Shown here piece by piece: positions 1 to 8,157 of a stretch of DNA of 64,000 nucleotides. Each line of letters starts with the position of its first letter. Position 1 is the first letter of the stretch. A program made the position numbers and the translations under genes. The DNA is from Phytohabitans kaempferiae. GTDB taxonomy: Bacteria > Actinomycetota > Actinomycetes > Mycobacteriales > Micromonosporaceae. Below the pieces are notes generated by a model. That model was not told where the DNA came from, did no database searches, and saw nothing but the letters and a program-made list of their open reading frames with translations. The stretch is taken from positions 120,585 through 184,584 of the forward strand of contig NZ_JBHLUH010000007.1 of the NCBI RefSeq assembly GCF_042433955.1, written 5' to 3'.

Positions 1-289
1 TGGCCAGAACCTGCCCGGCGATGCCGTTGTTGGTGCCGAACATCGACCGGAACGCCGGGGTGGTGTAGCCGAACTCGATGGCCAGTCGGGCGTCCTGGAG
101 TGTGGTCAGCCCGAGGCCGCCGTACTCCTCCGGCAGGGCGTACCCGAACAGGCCCATATCCGCCGCGCCGCGGCGGATCGCCTCGGGGATCTCGTCGGTC
201 TCCTCGATGACGTCCTCGGCCGGCACGACGACCTCGCGCACGTACGCCCGGACGGTCCGCAGGATCTCCTGGAACTCGGCTTCCTCCAT
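1..289 (-). CDS. Acyl-CoA dehydrogenase, N-terminal part (cut by window edge)
   Basis: The 96 codons seen here read as the alpha-helical N-terminal domain of an acyl-CoA dehydrogenase, the FAD enzyme that makes the 2,3-double bond in beta-oxidation. The segment GLFGYALPEEYGG (around residues 44-56) is the family's typical LPEEYGG stretch, and later residues (TNNG) fit the next helix. The ATG at 289 is the only good start after the upstream stop region. The gene runs off the left end, so the catalytic base and substrate class cannot be read. It stands as its own unit: a perfect 18-bp inverted repeat (305-322) lies between it and the gene ending at 327, so it probably has its own regulated promoter. 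Confidence 0.85.
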   Translation of the reverse strand, partial: MEEAEFQEILRTVRAYVREVVVPAEDVIEETDEIPEAIRRGAADMGLFGYALPEEYGGLGLTTLQDARLAIEFGYTTPAFRSMFGTNNGIAGQVLA

Positions 290-304
290 CAGCGGCCTTC
301 CTGT

Positions 305-322
305 CTATCTTAAATAAGATAG
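305..322. promoter_or_regulatory. Perfect 18-bp operator-like inverted repeat (site 1)
   Basis: CTATCTTA (305-312), AA, TAAGATAG (315-322) is a perfect 8+8 dyad in otherwise GC-rich DNA, 16 bases before the start of the acyl-CoA dehydrogenase at 289. The same dyad recurs perfectly at 33474-33491. It may overlap a -10 element, which would fit a repressor site. The binding protein is not known. Confidence 0.7.
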
Positions 323-326
323 CAGG

Positions 327-1079
327 TTAGCGTCTCAAGTAGGTCGTCTGTTCCGCCACCCCCACCAGCCGTGTGCCGGCCGACCACAGGCTCGCGCGGC
401 CGACGGTGAACCGCTCCCCCCGCGCGACGAGCCCGATGTCGACCAGCACCCACTCGTCGACCTCGCCGTCGAACACGCGCAGCGTGGCGCTGACCGTACT
501 GGCCCGCACGAGCGTCGGCTCCAGCCGGCGCATCAGGTACGGGATGTGGTCGCTGGCCACGGCAAGCCGTACCTCGTCCGGGACAGGCACGCGGGTACGC
601 ACCCACAGCCGCACCCGGCTGGCGTCACCCGCGTCGAGGCGCTCGCCGGCGACCCGGACGTCGAGCAGCGCGCCTACCCCCGGACCGGGCCCCAGGGTGT
701 AGCGCCGCTCCGGGCAGTCGCCCGGCGGCGGTACGTCCGGCGGCGCCGCCGCCGTCTCGACCGGCCCCGGCCGGGGGCCGACCACCGCGGTGCCGCCGAG
801 GACGAGTTGGCCGTCGACGTAGGCGTCGACGCGGCTGTGCCGCAGGGTACGCCCGGCCACGCCGACCTCGTGCCGCACGGACAGCAGGCTGCTGACGCGG
901 ACCGGGCGGTAGAACCCGGCGGCGAGGTCGATCACGGACCCGTCCCCGTCGCCGCGCGCGGCCTCGACGAGGAGCCCCAGGCCCCAGCCGCCGAAGAACC
1001 ATCCGTCGCCACTGCACAGCTCCGGCACCGCGACCAGCTCTCCGGTCAGCCCGCTGACCGGCCATGCCGTGACCGTCAC
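327..1079 (-). CDS. Acyl-CoA thioesterase-like (double hotdog) protein
   Basis: 250 residues. The N-terminal stretch SGDGWFFGGWGLGLLVEAA (about 23-41) followed by VSSLLSVRHEVGVAGRTLRHSRVDAYVDGQ resembles TesB/acyl-CoA thioesterase-like double-hotdog proteins, where a GG-A segment precedes the central hotdog helix. Such enzymes hydrolyse acyl-CoA esters, but I do not see a firm catalytic residue assignment, so a binding or dehydratase-like role is also possible. The GTG at 1079 overlaps the stop of the CoA ligase by four bases (GTGA), so the two are translationally coupled. It is the last gene of the operon enoyl-CoA hydratase, CoA ligase, thioesterase (3537 to 327). Confidence 0.65.
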   Translation of the reverse strand: MTVTAWPVSGLTGELVAVPELCSGDGWFFGGWGLGLLVEAARGDGDGSVIDLAAGFYRPVRVSSLLSVRHEVGVAGRTLRHSRVDAYVDGQLVLGGTAVVGPRPGPVETAAAPPDVPPPGDCPERRYTLGPGPGVGALLDVRVAGERLDAGDASRVRLWVRTRVPVPDEVRLAVASDHIPYLMRRLEPTLVRASTVSATLRVFDGEVDEWVLVDIGLVARGERFTVGRASLWSAGTRLVGVAEQTTYLRR

Positions 1080-2728
1080 GCGGGCGACCGCTGCGCGACC
1101 GCGGCCCGGAGGTCGCGCTTGAGGAGCTTGCCGCTGGCGTTGCGGGGAAGTGCGGTCACGAACTCGACCCCGCGCGGCACCTTGAAGTTGGCCAGCCGCT
1201 GGCGGATCCAGGCGATGATCTCGTCGGCGTCGGGCTCCGCGCCGCGCCTCGGCACCACGTACGCCCGGGGCACCTCGCCGAGCCGCTCGTCGGGTACGCC
1301 GATGACCGCGACCTCGGCGATCGCCGGATGGCGGGCAAGCGCCTGCTCGATCTCCGCGGGCGAGACTGTGAACCCGCCGACGAAGAACAGGTCCTTCAGC
1401 CGGTCGGTGATCTTCAGGTTGCCGTCCGCGTCGAGTGTGCCGATGTCGCCCGAGTGCAACCAGCCTTCGGCGTCGATGGTGGCGGCGGTGGTTTCCGGGT
1501 CGTCCCAGTAGCCGGGGGTTACGTTCTCGCCGCGGATCAGCACCTCGCCTGGCTCGCCGGGCGGCAACGGGTTGCCGTCGAGGTCGACCACGCGCAGCTC
1601 GATCCCGGGCAGCGCACGGCCGCTGGTGTTGGCGATCAACTCGGCACCGTCGCCCTCGCGGCACATGGTCGCGGTGCCGAAGCACTCGGTCATCCCGTAC
1701 GCGGTGATGAACCGCTCGAAGGGCAGGTCGGTGCGGGCCCGCTCGACCAGAGCCACCGGCACGACCGCCGCGCCGGTGGCGGCGACCCGCAGCGACGACA
1801 GGTCGTACGCCTCCCGGTCGGCCGACTCGAGCAGGGAGTAGAAGACGGTCGGCGGTCCGTTCATCACCGACACCCCGTGGTCCTGGATCATGCGCAGCAC
1901 CTCGCGAGTGTCGAAGACCCGCAGGGGCACGATCGTCAGCCCCCGCATGAGCGAGGTGATCATGCCGGCCTTGTTGCCGGCGGTGTGGAAGAGCGGGTTG
2001 CTGACCAGGTAGCGGTCGCCGCGGCGCAGGCCCCAGATGCGGCCGTACTTCTCGTACAGGTCGAGTGAGTAGCCGTGCGGGATCGTGACCCCTTTGGCGC
2101 GGCCCGTCGTACCAGACGTGAAGATGATCTCGGCAAGGTCGCTGGGCTCGACGGCCAGCGCGCTCTCCCGTGCCGTCTCGGCGGAGACCGTGCCCGCGCC
2201 GGCCAGGAAGTCGTGCCAGCCGGTGACACCGGGCTTCGCTGCGCCGGCGTCCGCGATGTCGACCAGGGGTACGCCGGTCAGCACTCCCGGCTCCTCGCGC
2301 AGCGCGCCCGCGTAGTCGTACCCGAGGAAGCCGTCCTCCATGAACACCGCCGCCGCGTCGACACGGGTGAGGATGTCGCGGGCCTCCGGGCCGCGGAAGC
2401 GGGTGTTGAGCGGGACGACCGTCGCGCCGGCGCAGTGCAGGCCGAGCGACATGATGATCCAACGCTGCGAGTTGGGCGCCCACAGGCCGACCCGGTCGCC
2501 GCGCCGGATGCCCATCGCGATCGCGGCGCGGGCGACGTCGAACGCCGCCTCGCGCAGCGCCGTGTATGTCAGGCGGACGTCCTCGTCGATGACCGCGAGG
2601 TCGTCCGGGAAGCGGGCGGCACTGGCCAGGAGCATGCGTGGTGTGGTGCGCTCCGGCGCGCGCTCGGCTGCCGGTGCGGCGGGGTCTTCGGGGGGTGTCT
2701 GTTCGGGCACTTCCGGCTCCTTGGTCAC
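1076..2728 (-). CDS. AMP-dependent acyl-CoA ligase, FadD3-like
   Basis: 550 residues. It activates a carboxylic acid to an acyl-CoA through an acyl-adenylate. Visible motifs are the phosphate-binding loop IIFTSGTTGRAKGV, the adenine motif YGMTECFGTATM, the hinge and aspartate region SGDIGTLDADGNLKITDRLKD, the FFVGGFTVSPAEIE stretch typical of FadD3/FadD13-like ligases, and a C-terminal catalytic lysine in NASGKLLKRDL. The GTG at 2728 overlaps the stop of the upstream hydratase as GTGA; a longer reading frame upstream lies inside that hydratase and is not credible. The first 35 residues are rich in Glu and Pro and look like an untypical soft tail. The substrate is unknown; ring-containing acids are plausible from context. 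Confidence 0.88.
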   Translation of the reverse strand: MTKEPEVPEQTPPEDPAAPAAERAPERTTPRMLLASAARFPDDLAVIDEDVRLTYTALREAAFDVARAAIAMGIRRGDRVGLWAPNSQRWIIMSLGLHCAGATVVPLNTRFRGPEARDILTRVDAAAVFMEDGFLGYDYAGALREEPGVLTGVPLVDIADAGAAKPGVTGWHDFLAGAGTVSAETARESALAVEPSDLAEIIFTSGTTGRAKGVTIPHGYSLDLYEKYGRIWGLRRGDRYLVSNPLFHTAGNKAGMITSLMRGLTIVPLRVFDTREVLRMIQDHGVSVMNGPPTVFYSLLESADREAYDLSSLRVAATGAAVVPVALVERARTDLPFERFITAYGMTECFGTATMCREGDGAELIANTSGRALPGIELRVVDLDGNPLPPGEPGEVLIRGENVTPGYWDDPETTAATIDAEGWLHSGDIGTLDADGNLKITDRLKDLFFVGGFTVSPAEIEQALARHPAIAEVAVIGVPDERLGEVPRAYVVPRRGAEPDADEIIAWIRQRLANFKVPRGVEFVTALPRNASGKLLKRDLRAAVAQRSPA

Positions 2729-3537
2729 TCTCCGCTGAATTGCGGCGGCCGTTTTTGGACGAACGCGGTCAGGCCCTCGCGGAAGTCCTTGCTGCGGGAG
2801 GAGATCTCCAGCGAGAAGCCCTCGGCCCGCAGTTGGTCGTCGAGCCGCTGGTCGGCCGCCTGGTTGATCAGCGCCTTGGTGAGGCCGAGCGCCACCGTCG
2901 GTCCGCCCGCGAGCCGGCTGGCCAGCGCGTGCGCCACGGAGCCCGCTTCGCCGGCGGCCACGACCTCGTGGACGATCCCCCACTCCGCCGCGGTACGCGC
3001 GTCGAGCCGCTCGCCGAGCAGCAGCAGGCGGCGGGCCCGCAACGGCCCGACTGCCCGGGTCACCAGCCAGGTCGCGCCGCTGTCCGGGGTCATCCCCCGG
3101 GTGATGAACGGCTCCCAGAACGTGGTGGTCTCGTCGGCGACCACGAAGTCGCTGGCCAGCGCGAGCTGCATGCCGATGCCGACCGCGTATCCACTGACCG
3201 CCGCGACGACCGGCACCTGGAGCGCGCACAGTTGGGGGATGAGCCGGTGCGCCTGCGACGGGAGCCGCCGCTGGATCGCGCCCACCCGGGGACGGTTGGT
3301 GGGGTCGGCGTTGCGGCGCACGATGTCGAAGCCGCTACAGAAGTCGTCGCCCTCGCCGGAGAGCACGACGGCGCGCACCTTCTCGTCGTTGTGGGCCGTC
3401 TCCAGCGCGTCGTTGAGCGCGCGGATGCCATCGTCGTTGAGCGCGTTGCGCCGGCCAGGGTCGTTGATGCGCAGGCTGAGAAGGCCGTCGCTTAGGTCGA
3501 TCTTGACGCTGTCCAACGTCGGGTACGGCCTTAACAT
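2725..3537 (-). CDS. Enoyl-CoA hydratase/isomerase family protein
   Basis: 270 residues of the crotonase fold. The oxyanion-hole segments are present: EGDDFCSGFDIV and, later, SGYAVGIGMQLALASDFVVA. The position of the second catalytic acid reads WEPFITRGMTPDSGATWLVTRAVG, which fits hydratase or isomerase members but not a certain activity. The start at 3537 (ATGTTAAGG) is chosen because further upstream residues overlap the promoter region; a GTG a few codons in is possible. First gene of a three-gene operon with the CoA ligase and thioesterase, divergent from the ligase at 3645. Confidence 0.82.
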   Translation of the reverse strand: MLRPYPTLDSVKIDLSDGLLSLRINDPGRRNALNDDGIRALNDALETAHNDEKVRAVVLSGEGDDFCSGFDIVRRNADPTNRPRVGAIQRRLPSQAHRLIPQLCALQVPVVAAVSGYAVGIGMQLALASDFVVADETTTFWEPFITRGMTPDSGATWLVTRAVGPLRARRLLLLGERLDARTAAEWGIVHEVVAAGEAGSVAHALASRLAGGPTVALGLTKALINQAADQRLDDQLRAEGFSLEISSRSKDFREGLTAFVQKRPPQFSGE

Positions 3538-3592
3538 GCAAGCATTATAAAGATGGAAGGTCTGTAACGTCAGCCCCACTCGCATGTACTAG

Positions 3593-3610
3593 CTATCTTT
3601 ACTATGATTG
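3593..3610. promoter_or_regulatory. Operator-like 18-bp site (site 2), divergent promoter
   Basis: CTATCTTTACTATGATTG matches 13 of the 16 fixed positions of the CTATCTTA-NN-TAAGATAG dyad. It lies in the AT-rich gap between the operon starting at 3537 and the CoA ligase starting at 3645, and could control both. A second AT-rich patch, ATTATAAAGATGG near 3544-3556, lies next to the minus-strand start. Confidence 0.5.
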
Positions 3611-3644
3611 AATAGCGGAGCTGAACGGGACAGAGAGGGCTTCC

Positions 3645-5207
3645 ATGAGCGTTGCACCAACGGAGGGCGAGCTGCCCACGGTCGCCCCCGGCAACGCTTC
3701 CCTACCGCATCTGCTGGACGGACACCCCGCGACGCCGGACACCACGATCGTCCACATGGAAAGCGGGTCGCTGACCCTCGCCGAGCTGCGGGACGCCGTG
3801 GCGCGGGTCGCCGCCGCCATCACCAGCGCCGGCATCCGGCCTGGGCACGCCGTGGGCGGCCTGGTCGGTTCGGGCCCTGCGGGCGTGGTCGTGATGTTCG
3901 CCGTCTGGACCGCCGGTGCGGTCTACATCCCGATCAACCGGCGTGCCGCACCCCGCGAGGTCGCCGGGCTGATCTCGGAGACCGCGGCCGACATGTTGCT
4001 GGGTACGCCCGAAGACCTCGACCGGCAGCACGTCGATGTCGGCATGGTCGAGCTGGACGAGTCGACGTGGGACGCGCGGGTGCGTCGCCCGCGCTCGGGT
4101 GGCGGCAATACGTACGCCCCCGATGTCGCGATGGTGCTGCGCACGTCGGGCACCACCGGGAAGCCGAAGGCAGTGCTGCTGCGCCACCAGAGCACGATCG
4201 ACGCGCTCGACTCGAGCCTACGCAAGCTCGCCCGCCGCCGGGGCCCGCGACCGCGACGCGACCCCGGCGCCACGCGGGTCAACCTGATCCCACTCTCGCT
4301 GGCGCTGTGGAGTGGGATCTTCAACACACTTTTCGCGTTGCGTGCCGGTTTCGGCGTGGTGCTGCTGGAGCGCTTCTCCCCCAATTCGTTCGCCAGCGCG
4401 GTACGCGCGCACGGCATCAAGTCCACTGTGCTCCCTCCGGCGATGATCAGCGCGCTTTGCGACAGCGACGTCGAATCGCTGGCTCCGCTCGAGATCGTGC
4501 GCTCGATCACCGCGCCGCTGTCGCCCGCGACCGCGCGCCGGTTCCGCGACCGGTTCGGGGTGCTGGTGCTGAACTCGTACGGCCAGACCGAACTGGGCGG
4601 CGAGGTCGTCGGCTGGACGATCGAGGACATCCGGCGGTTCGGCGACGCGAAGCTCGGCGCGGCGGGCCGCCCGTACGACGACGTGGACGTGCGGATCCTC
4701 GACGACGACCGAGGCGAGCTCGGCATCGACCAGTCCGGGCACATCCACATCCGCTCGCCGTTCCGGATGCGTGGGTACGCCACCGGTGGCAGCCAGGATC
4801 CACCACCCGGCGACCGATTCGTCGACGGGTTCCTGAGCACCGGCGACATCGGCCGGCTGGACACGGACGGGTTCCTCTGGATCGAGGGCCGGGTCAGCGA
4901 CATGATCAACCGCGGCGGGCTGAAGGTCTTCCCGGACGAGGTCGAGGAAGTCCTGCGTCGGCATCCGGCGGTACGCGAGGCCGCGGTCGCCGGGGTGCCG
5001 GACAGCCGGCTCGGCGAGGTACCGTACGCCTGGATCGTGGCCGTCGACGGCGAGTCGGTCGACGGGGCAGCGCTGGCCGCGTGGTGCCGGCAACACCTGG
5101 CGCCCTACAAGATCCCGGTCGAGTTTCTGGCCGCCGACGAGCTGCCCCGCTCGGACCTCGGCAAGCTGCTGCGCCGGGAGCTCCGGGCCGGCGTCGAGCG
5201 CCCGTGA
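3645..5207 (+). CDS. AMP-dependent acyl-CoA ligase
   Basis: 520 residues. Class I adenylate-forming ligase: MVLRTSGTTGKPKAV (about 164-178) is the phosphate loop, NSYGQTELGGEVVG the adenine motif, STGDIGRLDTDGFLWIEGRVSD the hinge region, and SDLGKLLRREL carries the C-terminal catalytic lysine. An insert rich in Arg (RKLARRRGPRPRRDPG, around 199-214) interrupts the usual spacing and is odd. ATG at 3645 follows GAGAGG. It is transcribed alone, opposite to the hydratase-ligase-thioesterase operon, and is followed by a GntR regulator after a 190-base gap. Substrate unknown. Confidence 0.87.
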   Translation: MSVAPTEGELPTVAPGNASLPHLLDGHPATPDTTIVHMESGSLTLAELRDAVARVAAAITSAGIRPGHAVGGLVGSGPAGVVVMFAVWTAGAVYIPINRRAAPREVAGLISETAADMLLGTPEDLDRQHVDVGMVELDESTWDARVRRPRSGGGNTYAPDVAMVLRTSGTTGKPKAVLLRHQSTIDALDSSLRKLARRRGPRPRRDPGATRVNLIPLSLALWSGIFNTLFALRAGFGVVLLERFSPNSFASAVRAHGIKSTVLPPAMISALCDSDVESLAPLEIVRSITAPLSPATARRFRDRFGVLVLNSYGQTELGGEVVGWTIEDIRRFGDAKLGAAGRPYDDVDVRILDDDRGELGIDQSGHIHIRSPFRMRGYATGGSQDPPPGDRFVDGFLSTGDIGRLDTDGFLWIEGRVSDMINRGGLKVFPDEVEEVLRRHPAVREAAVAGVPDSRLGEVPYAWIVAVDGESVDGAALAAWCRQHLAPYKIPVEFLAADELPRSDLGKLLRRELRAGVERP

Positions 5208-5293
5208 GGTGAAGCATCTCCCCGTAGCACACCGGCGCCGGTGTCCCACGGCGGCTCCGACGGAGCCAGCGCACCTCATACCTCTACTTAGGG

Positions 5294-5306
5294 TACAATG
5301 ATTGTA
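5294..5306. promoter_or_regulatory. Palindrome upstream of GntR gene, possible autoregulatory site
   Basis: TACAAT-G-ATTGTA is a perfect 6+6 dyad about 90 bases before the GTG of the GntR regulator. FadR-type GntR proteins bind short dyads of this size, so self-regulation is a reasonable guess. The ATGATTG core also resembles the right half of the cluster's 18-bp sites at 3593 and 47588. Confidence 0.45.
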
Positions 5307-5397
5307 TAGTTGGCAAGACGCATTGGACACGTGCTGCCTTGACTAGCCGAGCGGTGGCATTAAGTCTGCGTCGAAGCCTAGGTGCGAGAGGGACCCC

Positions 5398-6192
5398 GTG
5401 CGACAACTACGACAGCCGAGGTTGGCCGAGATCGTCGCGGCGAAGCTACGCGATGACATCCTGTCCGGCCGGTTGACCGAGGGCGACAGCCTGCCCCGCC
5501 AGGAGCACCTCTTCAACGAGTACCGGGTGAGCCTGCCGGCGGTCCGCGAGGCGATGCGGATCCTGGAGACCGAGGGGCTGATCTCGGTGCGGCGCGGTAA
5601 CGTCGGCGGCGCGGTCGTGCACCTGCCGACGCCGATGCGCATCGCCCGCACGATCAGCATGGTCCTGCAGACCCGACAGACCACGATGAGCGACGTCAGC
5701 CTGGCCCTGCTCAACATCGAGCCGACCTGCGCCGCGCTGTGCGCCACCCGCCCCGACCGGGCGGAGACCTCGGTGCCGGCGCTGCGCAAGGCGCTCAAGG
5801 AGCAGCAGGACGCGTTCGACGACCCGGTGCAGTTCCCGATCCTGGCCCGCCGCTTCCACGAGGCGCTGGTCGCCAACTGCGGCAACGAGACGATCATCGT
5901 GATCATCGGTGCGCTGGAGACGCTCTGGACCGCGCACGAGTCGAGCGTCTGGTCGGAGGCCACACTGGTCGACGCCGAGGCCGACCCTTCGTCCCCGATG
6001 GGGCGCAGGTCGCTGCGGGCGGCCCTGCGCGACCACGAAAAGCTGGTCGACGCGATCGAGGCCGGCGACCGCGAGCGGGCAGTCCGTCTGGCCACCGCTC
6101 ACCTGGCCGCCACCCGGCGCTCGAGTCTCGGCACCGTCGACGGCAACGTCAACACCAACCTCCTGGACGCCTTCGACCTGGGCTCCTCGTAG
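5398..6192 (+). CDS. GntR-family transcriptional regulator, FadR type (FCD domain)
   Basis: 264 residues. The N-terminal winged helix is clear: IVAAKLRDDILSGRLTEGD, then SLPAVREAMRILETEGLISV (about 41-60) and the wing RRGNVGGAVVH. The C-terminal two thirds is helical, with RRFHEALVANCG and the closing helix DHEKLVDAIEAGDRERAVRLATAHL, which fits the FCD ligand-binding domain with its metal-binding Asp/His residues. GTG at 5398 is used; no strong ribosome site is visible. The ligand is probably a CoA ester or acid from the pathway. It lies alone between two catabolic units, a good candidate for the regulator of the 18-bp sites, though nothing in the sequence proves it. Confidence 0.88.
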   Translation: MRQLRQPRLAEIVAAKLRDDILSGRLTEGDSLPRQEHLFNEYRVSLPAVREAMRILETEGLISVRRGNVGGAVVHLPTPMRIARTISMVLQTRQTTMSDVSLALLNIEPTCAALCATRPDRAETSVPALRKALKEQQDAFDDPVQFPILARRFHEALVANCGNETIIVIIGALETLWTAHESSVWSEATLVDAEADPSSPMGRRSLRAALRDHEKLVDAIEAGDRERAVRLATAHLAATRRSSLGTVDGNVNTNLLDAFDLGSS

Positions 6193-6206
6193 CCACGCGG
6201 TCCCCG

Positions 6207-6251
6207 GTGATCAAGGCTCCTCTCGATCAGCTCATTAGGAGCCTTGATCAC
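6207..6251. terminator. Bidirectional hairpin terminator, 15-bp stem
   Basis: GTGATCAAGGCTCCT (6207-6221) pairs perfectly with AGGAGCCTTGATCAC (6237-6251) around a 15-base loop, in the 61-base gap between two convergent genes. There is no T run, as is common in actinomycetes. A closely related hairpin lies at 18134-18196. Confidence 0.8.
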
Positions 6252-6253
6252 GT

Positions 6254-7279
6254 CTACGCGCCGACGGCCTGGCGGCGGATCTCGTCGTCGACCAGGTTCG
6301 CGGCGGGAACGACCTCGGTGTACGTGAGCGTCCCCTTGACCGCCAGAAACATCTCCTGCATTTCGGTCAGCGTGTCCTCGTTCACGGTCAGCGTCGGGTC
6401 GAAGACGTAGAGGCCGCCGCCGCTGATCGTGGTGTCCGGCACCTTCATGAACGTCGCGAGCGCCTTGACGACCTCCGCGTCCTCGCGCCAATCGCCCTGC
6501 ATCCGCTTGGCGCCGCAGGCCACCGCGGTCAGGTATTTGACACCGGTGGCACGGTCGTCCTTCAGCAGGTCGTCGCCGTAGATCACACCGGCGGTGGTGC
6601 TCGTGCCGTACGCCTGCTTGGAGTCCACAATGGCCTTGCCGGCGCCCTGCTCGACCGCCTGCTGGGTGTACGGCGCGATCAGCATCGCGCCGGCGATGCT
6701 GCCGTTCTTGAGCGCCGGCACCATGTCGGCCACCGCCAGCGGCACCAGCTCGACGTCGGCGAACGTGAGGCCACCGGTCGCCAGGGACTTGCCGAGCAGG
6801 TAAGAGGTGGCGGTGCCCACACTGCCGAGCACGGCGACCCGCTTGCCCCGCAGGTCCTGCACGGTCCCGATGCCGCTGCCGCCGAACAGCGCGCTGGGCG
6901 GGTCTTCGCCGGCCGGCGTGTTGATCGAACCCAGCGACGCCACCATCTTGAGGTTCGCGCCGCGGGAGACCTGGTTGAACAGGCCGGCCGACGGGGAGCC
7001 CACGTACGCGTGGATCCGGCCGTTGGCGAGGAACGCGATCGCGTCCGCCGGGTTGTTGATCGGCTGGAACTTGATCTGCAGCTCCTGCTCGGCGTAGCAG
7101 CCGAGGGCGTCGGCGATGAACGCGGGTGCCAGCGAGGCGCCCGGGATGTATCCGACCTCCAGAGTCTTGGGTCCGGTCGTGCCGCCCGGCGGTTCCTCGT
7201 CGTCGGAGCCGCACCCGGCGAGCACACCGAGGGCGAGGATCGGCACAAGGACAGCGGCGTGGAGACGGCGTACTCTCAT
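6254..7279 (-). CDS. ABC transporter substrate-binding lipoprotein, Ssu/Tau/nitrate type
   Basis: 341 residues. A short signal peptide ends in the lipobox LGVLAGC, so the protein is tethered outside the membrane. The body has the SsuA/TauA/NMT1-like layout: VGYIPGASLAPAFIADALG, a FLANGRIHAYVGSPSAG segment, and the DLRGKRVAVLGSVGT stretch. It delivers a small ligand to the permease encoded just upstream. ATG at 7279 has AAGGAAG ten bases before it. It is the third gene of the operon ATPase, permease, binding protein. The usual sulfonate-using enzymes (SsuD, TauD) are absent, so the ligand is more likely a pathway substrate than a sulfur source. Confidence 0.85.
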   Translation of the reverse strand: MRVRRLHAAVLVPILALGVLAGCGSDDEEPPGGTTGPKTLEVGYIPGASLAPAFIADALGCYAEQELQIKFQPINNPADAIAFLANGRIHAYVGSPSAGLFNQVSRGANLKMVASLGSINTPAGEDPPSALFGGSGIGTVQDLRGKRVAVLGSVGTATSYLLGKSLATGGLTFADVELVPLAVADMVPALKNGSIAGAMLIAPYTQQAVEQGAGKAIVDSKQAYGTSTTAGVIYGDDLLKDDRATGVKYLTAVACGAKRMQGDWREDAEVVKALATFMKVPDTTISGGGLYVFDPTLTVNEDTLTEMQEMFLAVKGTLTYTEVVPAANLVDDEIRRQAVGA

Positions 7280-7302
7280 GCCGGCGTTCTTCCTTTCGTC
7301 GG

Positions 7303-8157
7303 TCAGCGGTTCCAGGGGGTCAGCAGCCGCTCGACGCCGCGCAGCAACAGGTTCGCGAGGACGCCGATGAGCGAGATGGAAACGATGCCGACGTACATGT
7401 GCTCGGGCACGCCGAGGTTCCAGGAGTTCCATACCAGAAACCCGAGTCCCGCGTCGGCCGCCACGAACTCGGCGCCCACGATGACGATCACCGCGAGGCC
7501 GGAGGCCAGGCGCAGCCCGGTCAGCATCTGCGGCAGTGCCGCCGGCAGCGTGATGTGCCACAGCGTCGCCGCGAACGACGCCTTGCAGGAGCGGCCGACG
7601 TCAAGGTAGCGGTGTGAGACGCCGTGGACCGCGTCGATCGTGCTGATCAGCACCACGAAGAAGCAGGTGAGCGCGACGAGCAGTACCTTGGTGGTCTCGC
7701 CGAGGCCGAACACGAGCAGCAGCAGCGGCAGGATCGACAGCTTCGGGATCGTGTATAGCGCCGAGATTGTCGGCTCCAGCGCGGCACGCAGCAGCGGCCA
7801 GGAGCCGATGGCCAGTCCGAGGAGGAGCGCGCTGAGGCTGCCGGTCACGTAGCCGATGGCGATGCGTCGCAGACTCGCCCCGACCGCCTCCGGGTACACC
7901 CCGTTCGCGATGATGTCGCCCCACGCCGACACGATCACGCTCGGCGCCGGGAAGTAGTTGTTCTCCAGTACGTCGCGACTGGCCAGCATCTGCCAGACGG
8001 CGATGAGCACGACGGGTACGGCCACCGCCAGTCCCCGTTCGAGCAGCCGCCGCCGGCGGGCGTACCCGCGCGGGTCGCGCTCGACCGGGCCGGGGGTGAG
8101 CGACCGCCAGGTCCGCTCGTCGACGGTGGTCGCGGGCTCGTATGTCGTGCCGGTCAT
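7303..8157 (-). CDS. ABC transporter permease, Ssu/Tau type
   Basis: 284 residues with about six membrane spans (first near 35-53: VAVPVVLIAVWQMLAS). The EAA loop that contacts the ATPase reads DVGRSCKASFAATLWHITLPAALPQMLTGLRLA, matching the family's EAAxxxGAxxxxxxxxVxLPxAxPxIxxGLR pattern. ATG at 8157 overlaps the ATPase stop as ATGA. Second gene of the importer operon running from 8930 to 6254. Confidence 0.88.
   Translation of the reverse strand: MTGTTYEPATTVDERTWRSLTPGPVERDPRGYARRRRLLERGLAVAVPVVLIAVWQMLASRDVLENNYFPAPSVIVSAWGDIIANGVYPEAVGASLRRIAIGYVTGSLSALLLGLAIGSWPLLRAALEPTISALYTIPKLSILPLLLLVFGLGETTKVLLVALTCFFVVLISTIDAVHGVSHRYLDVGRSCKASFAATLWHITLPAALPQMLTGLRLASGLAVIVIVGAEFVAADAGLGFLVWNSWNLGVPEHMYVGIVSISLIGVLANLLLRGVERLLTPWNR

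Noticed and set aside
2075..3550. Long open frame on the plus strand (491 codons) opposite the ligase and hydratase genes
   Set aside because: It is antisense to two clearly recognised genes and has low-complexity Arg/Ser/Ala-rich sequence, an artefact of high GC content.
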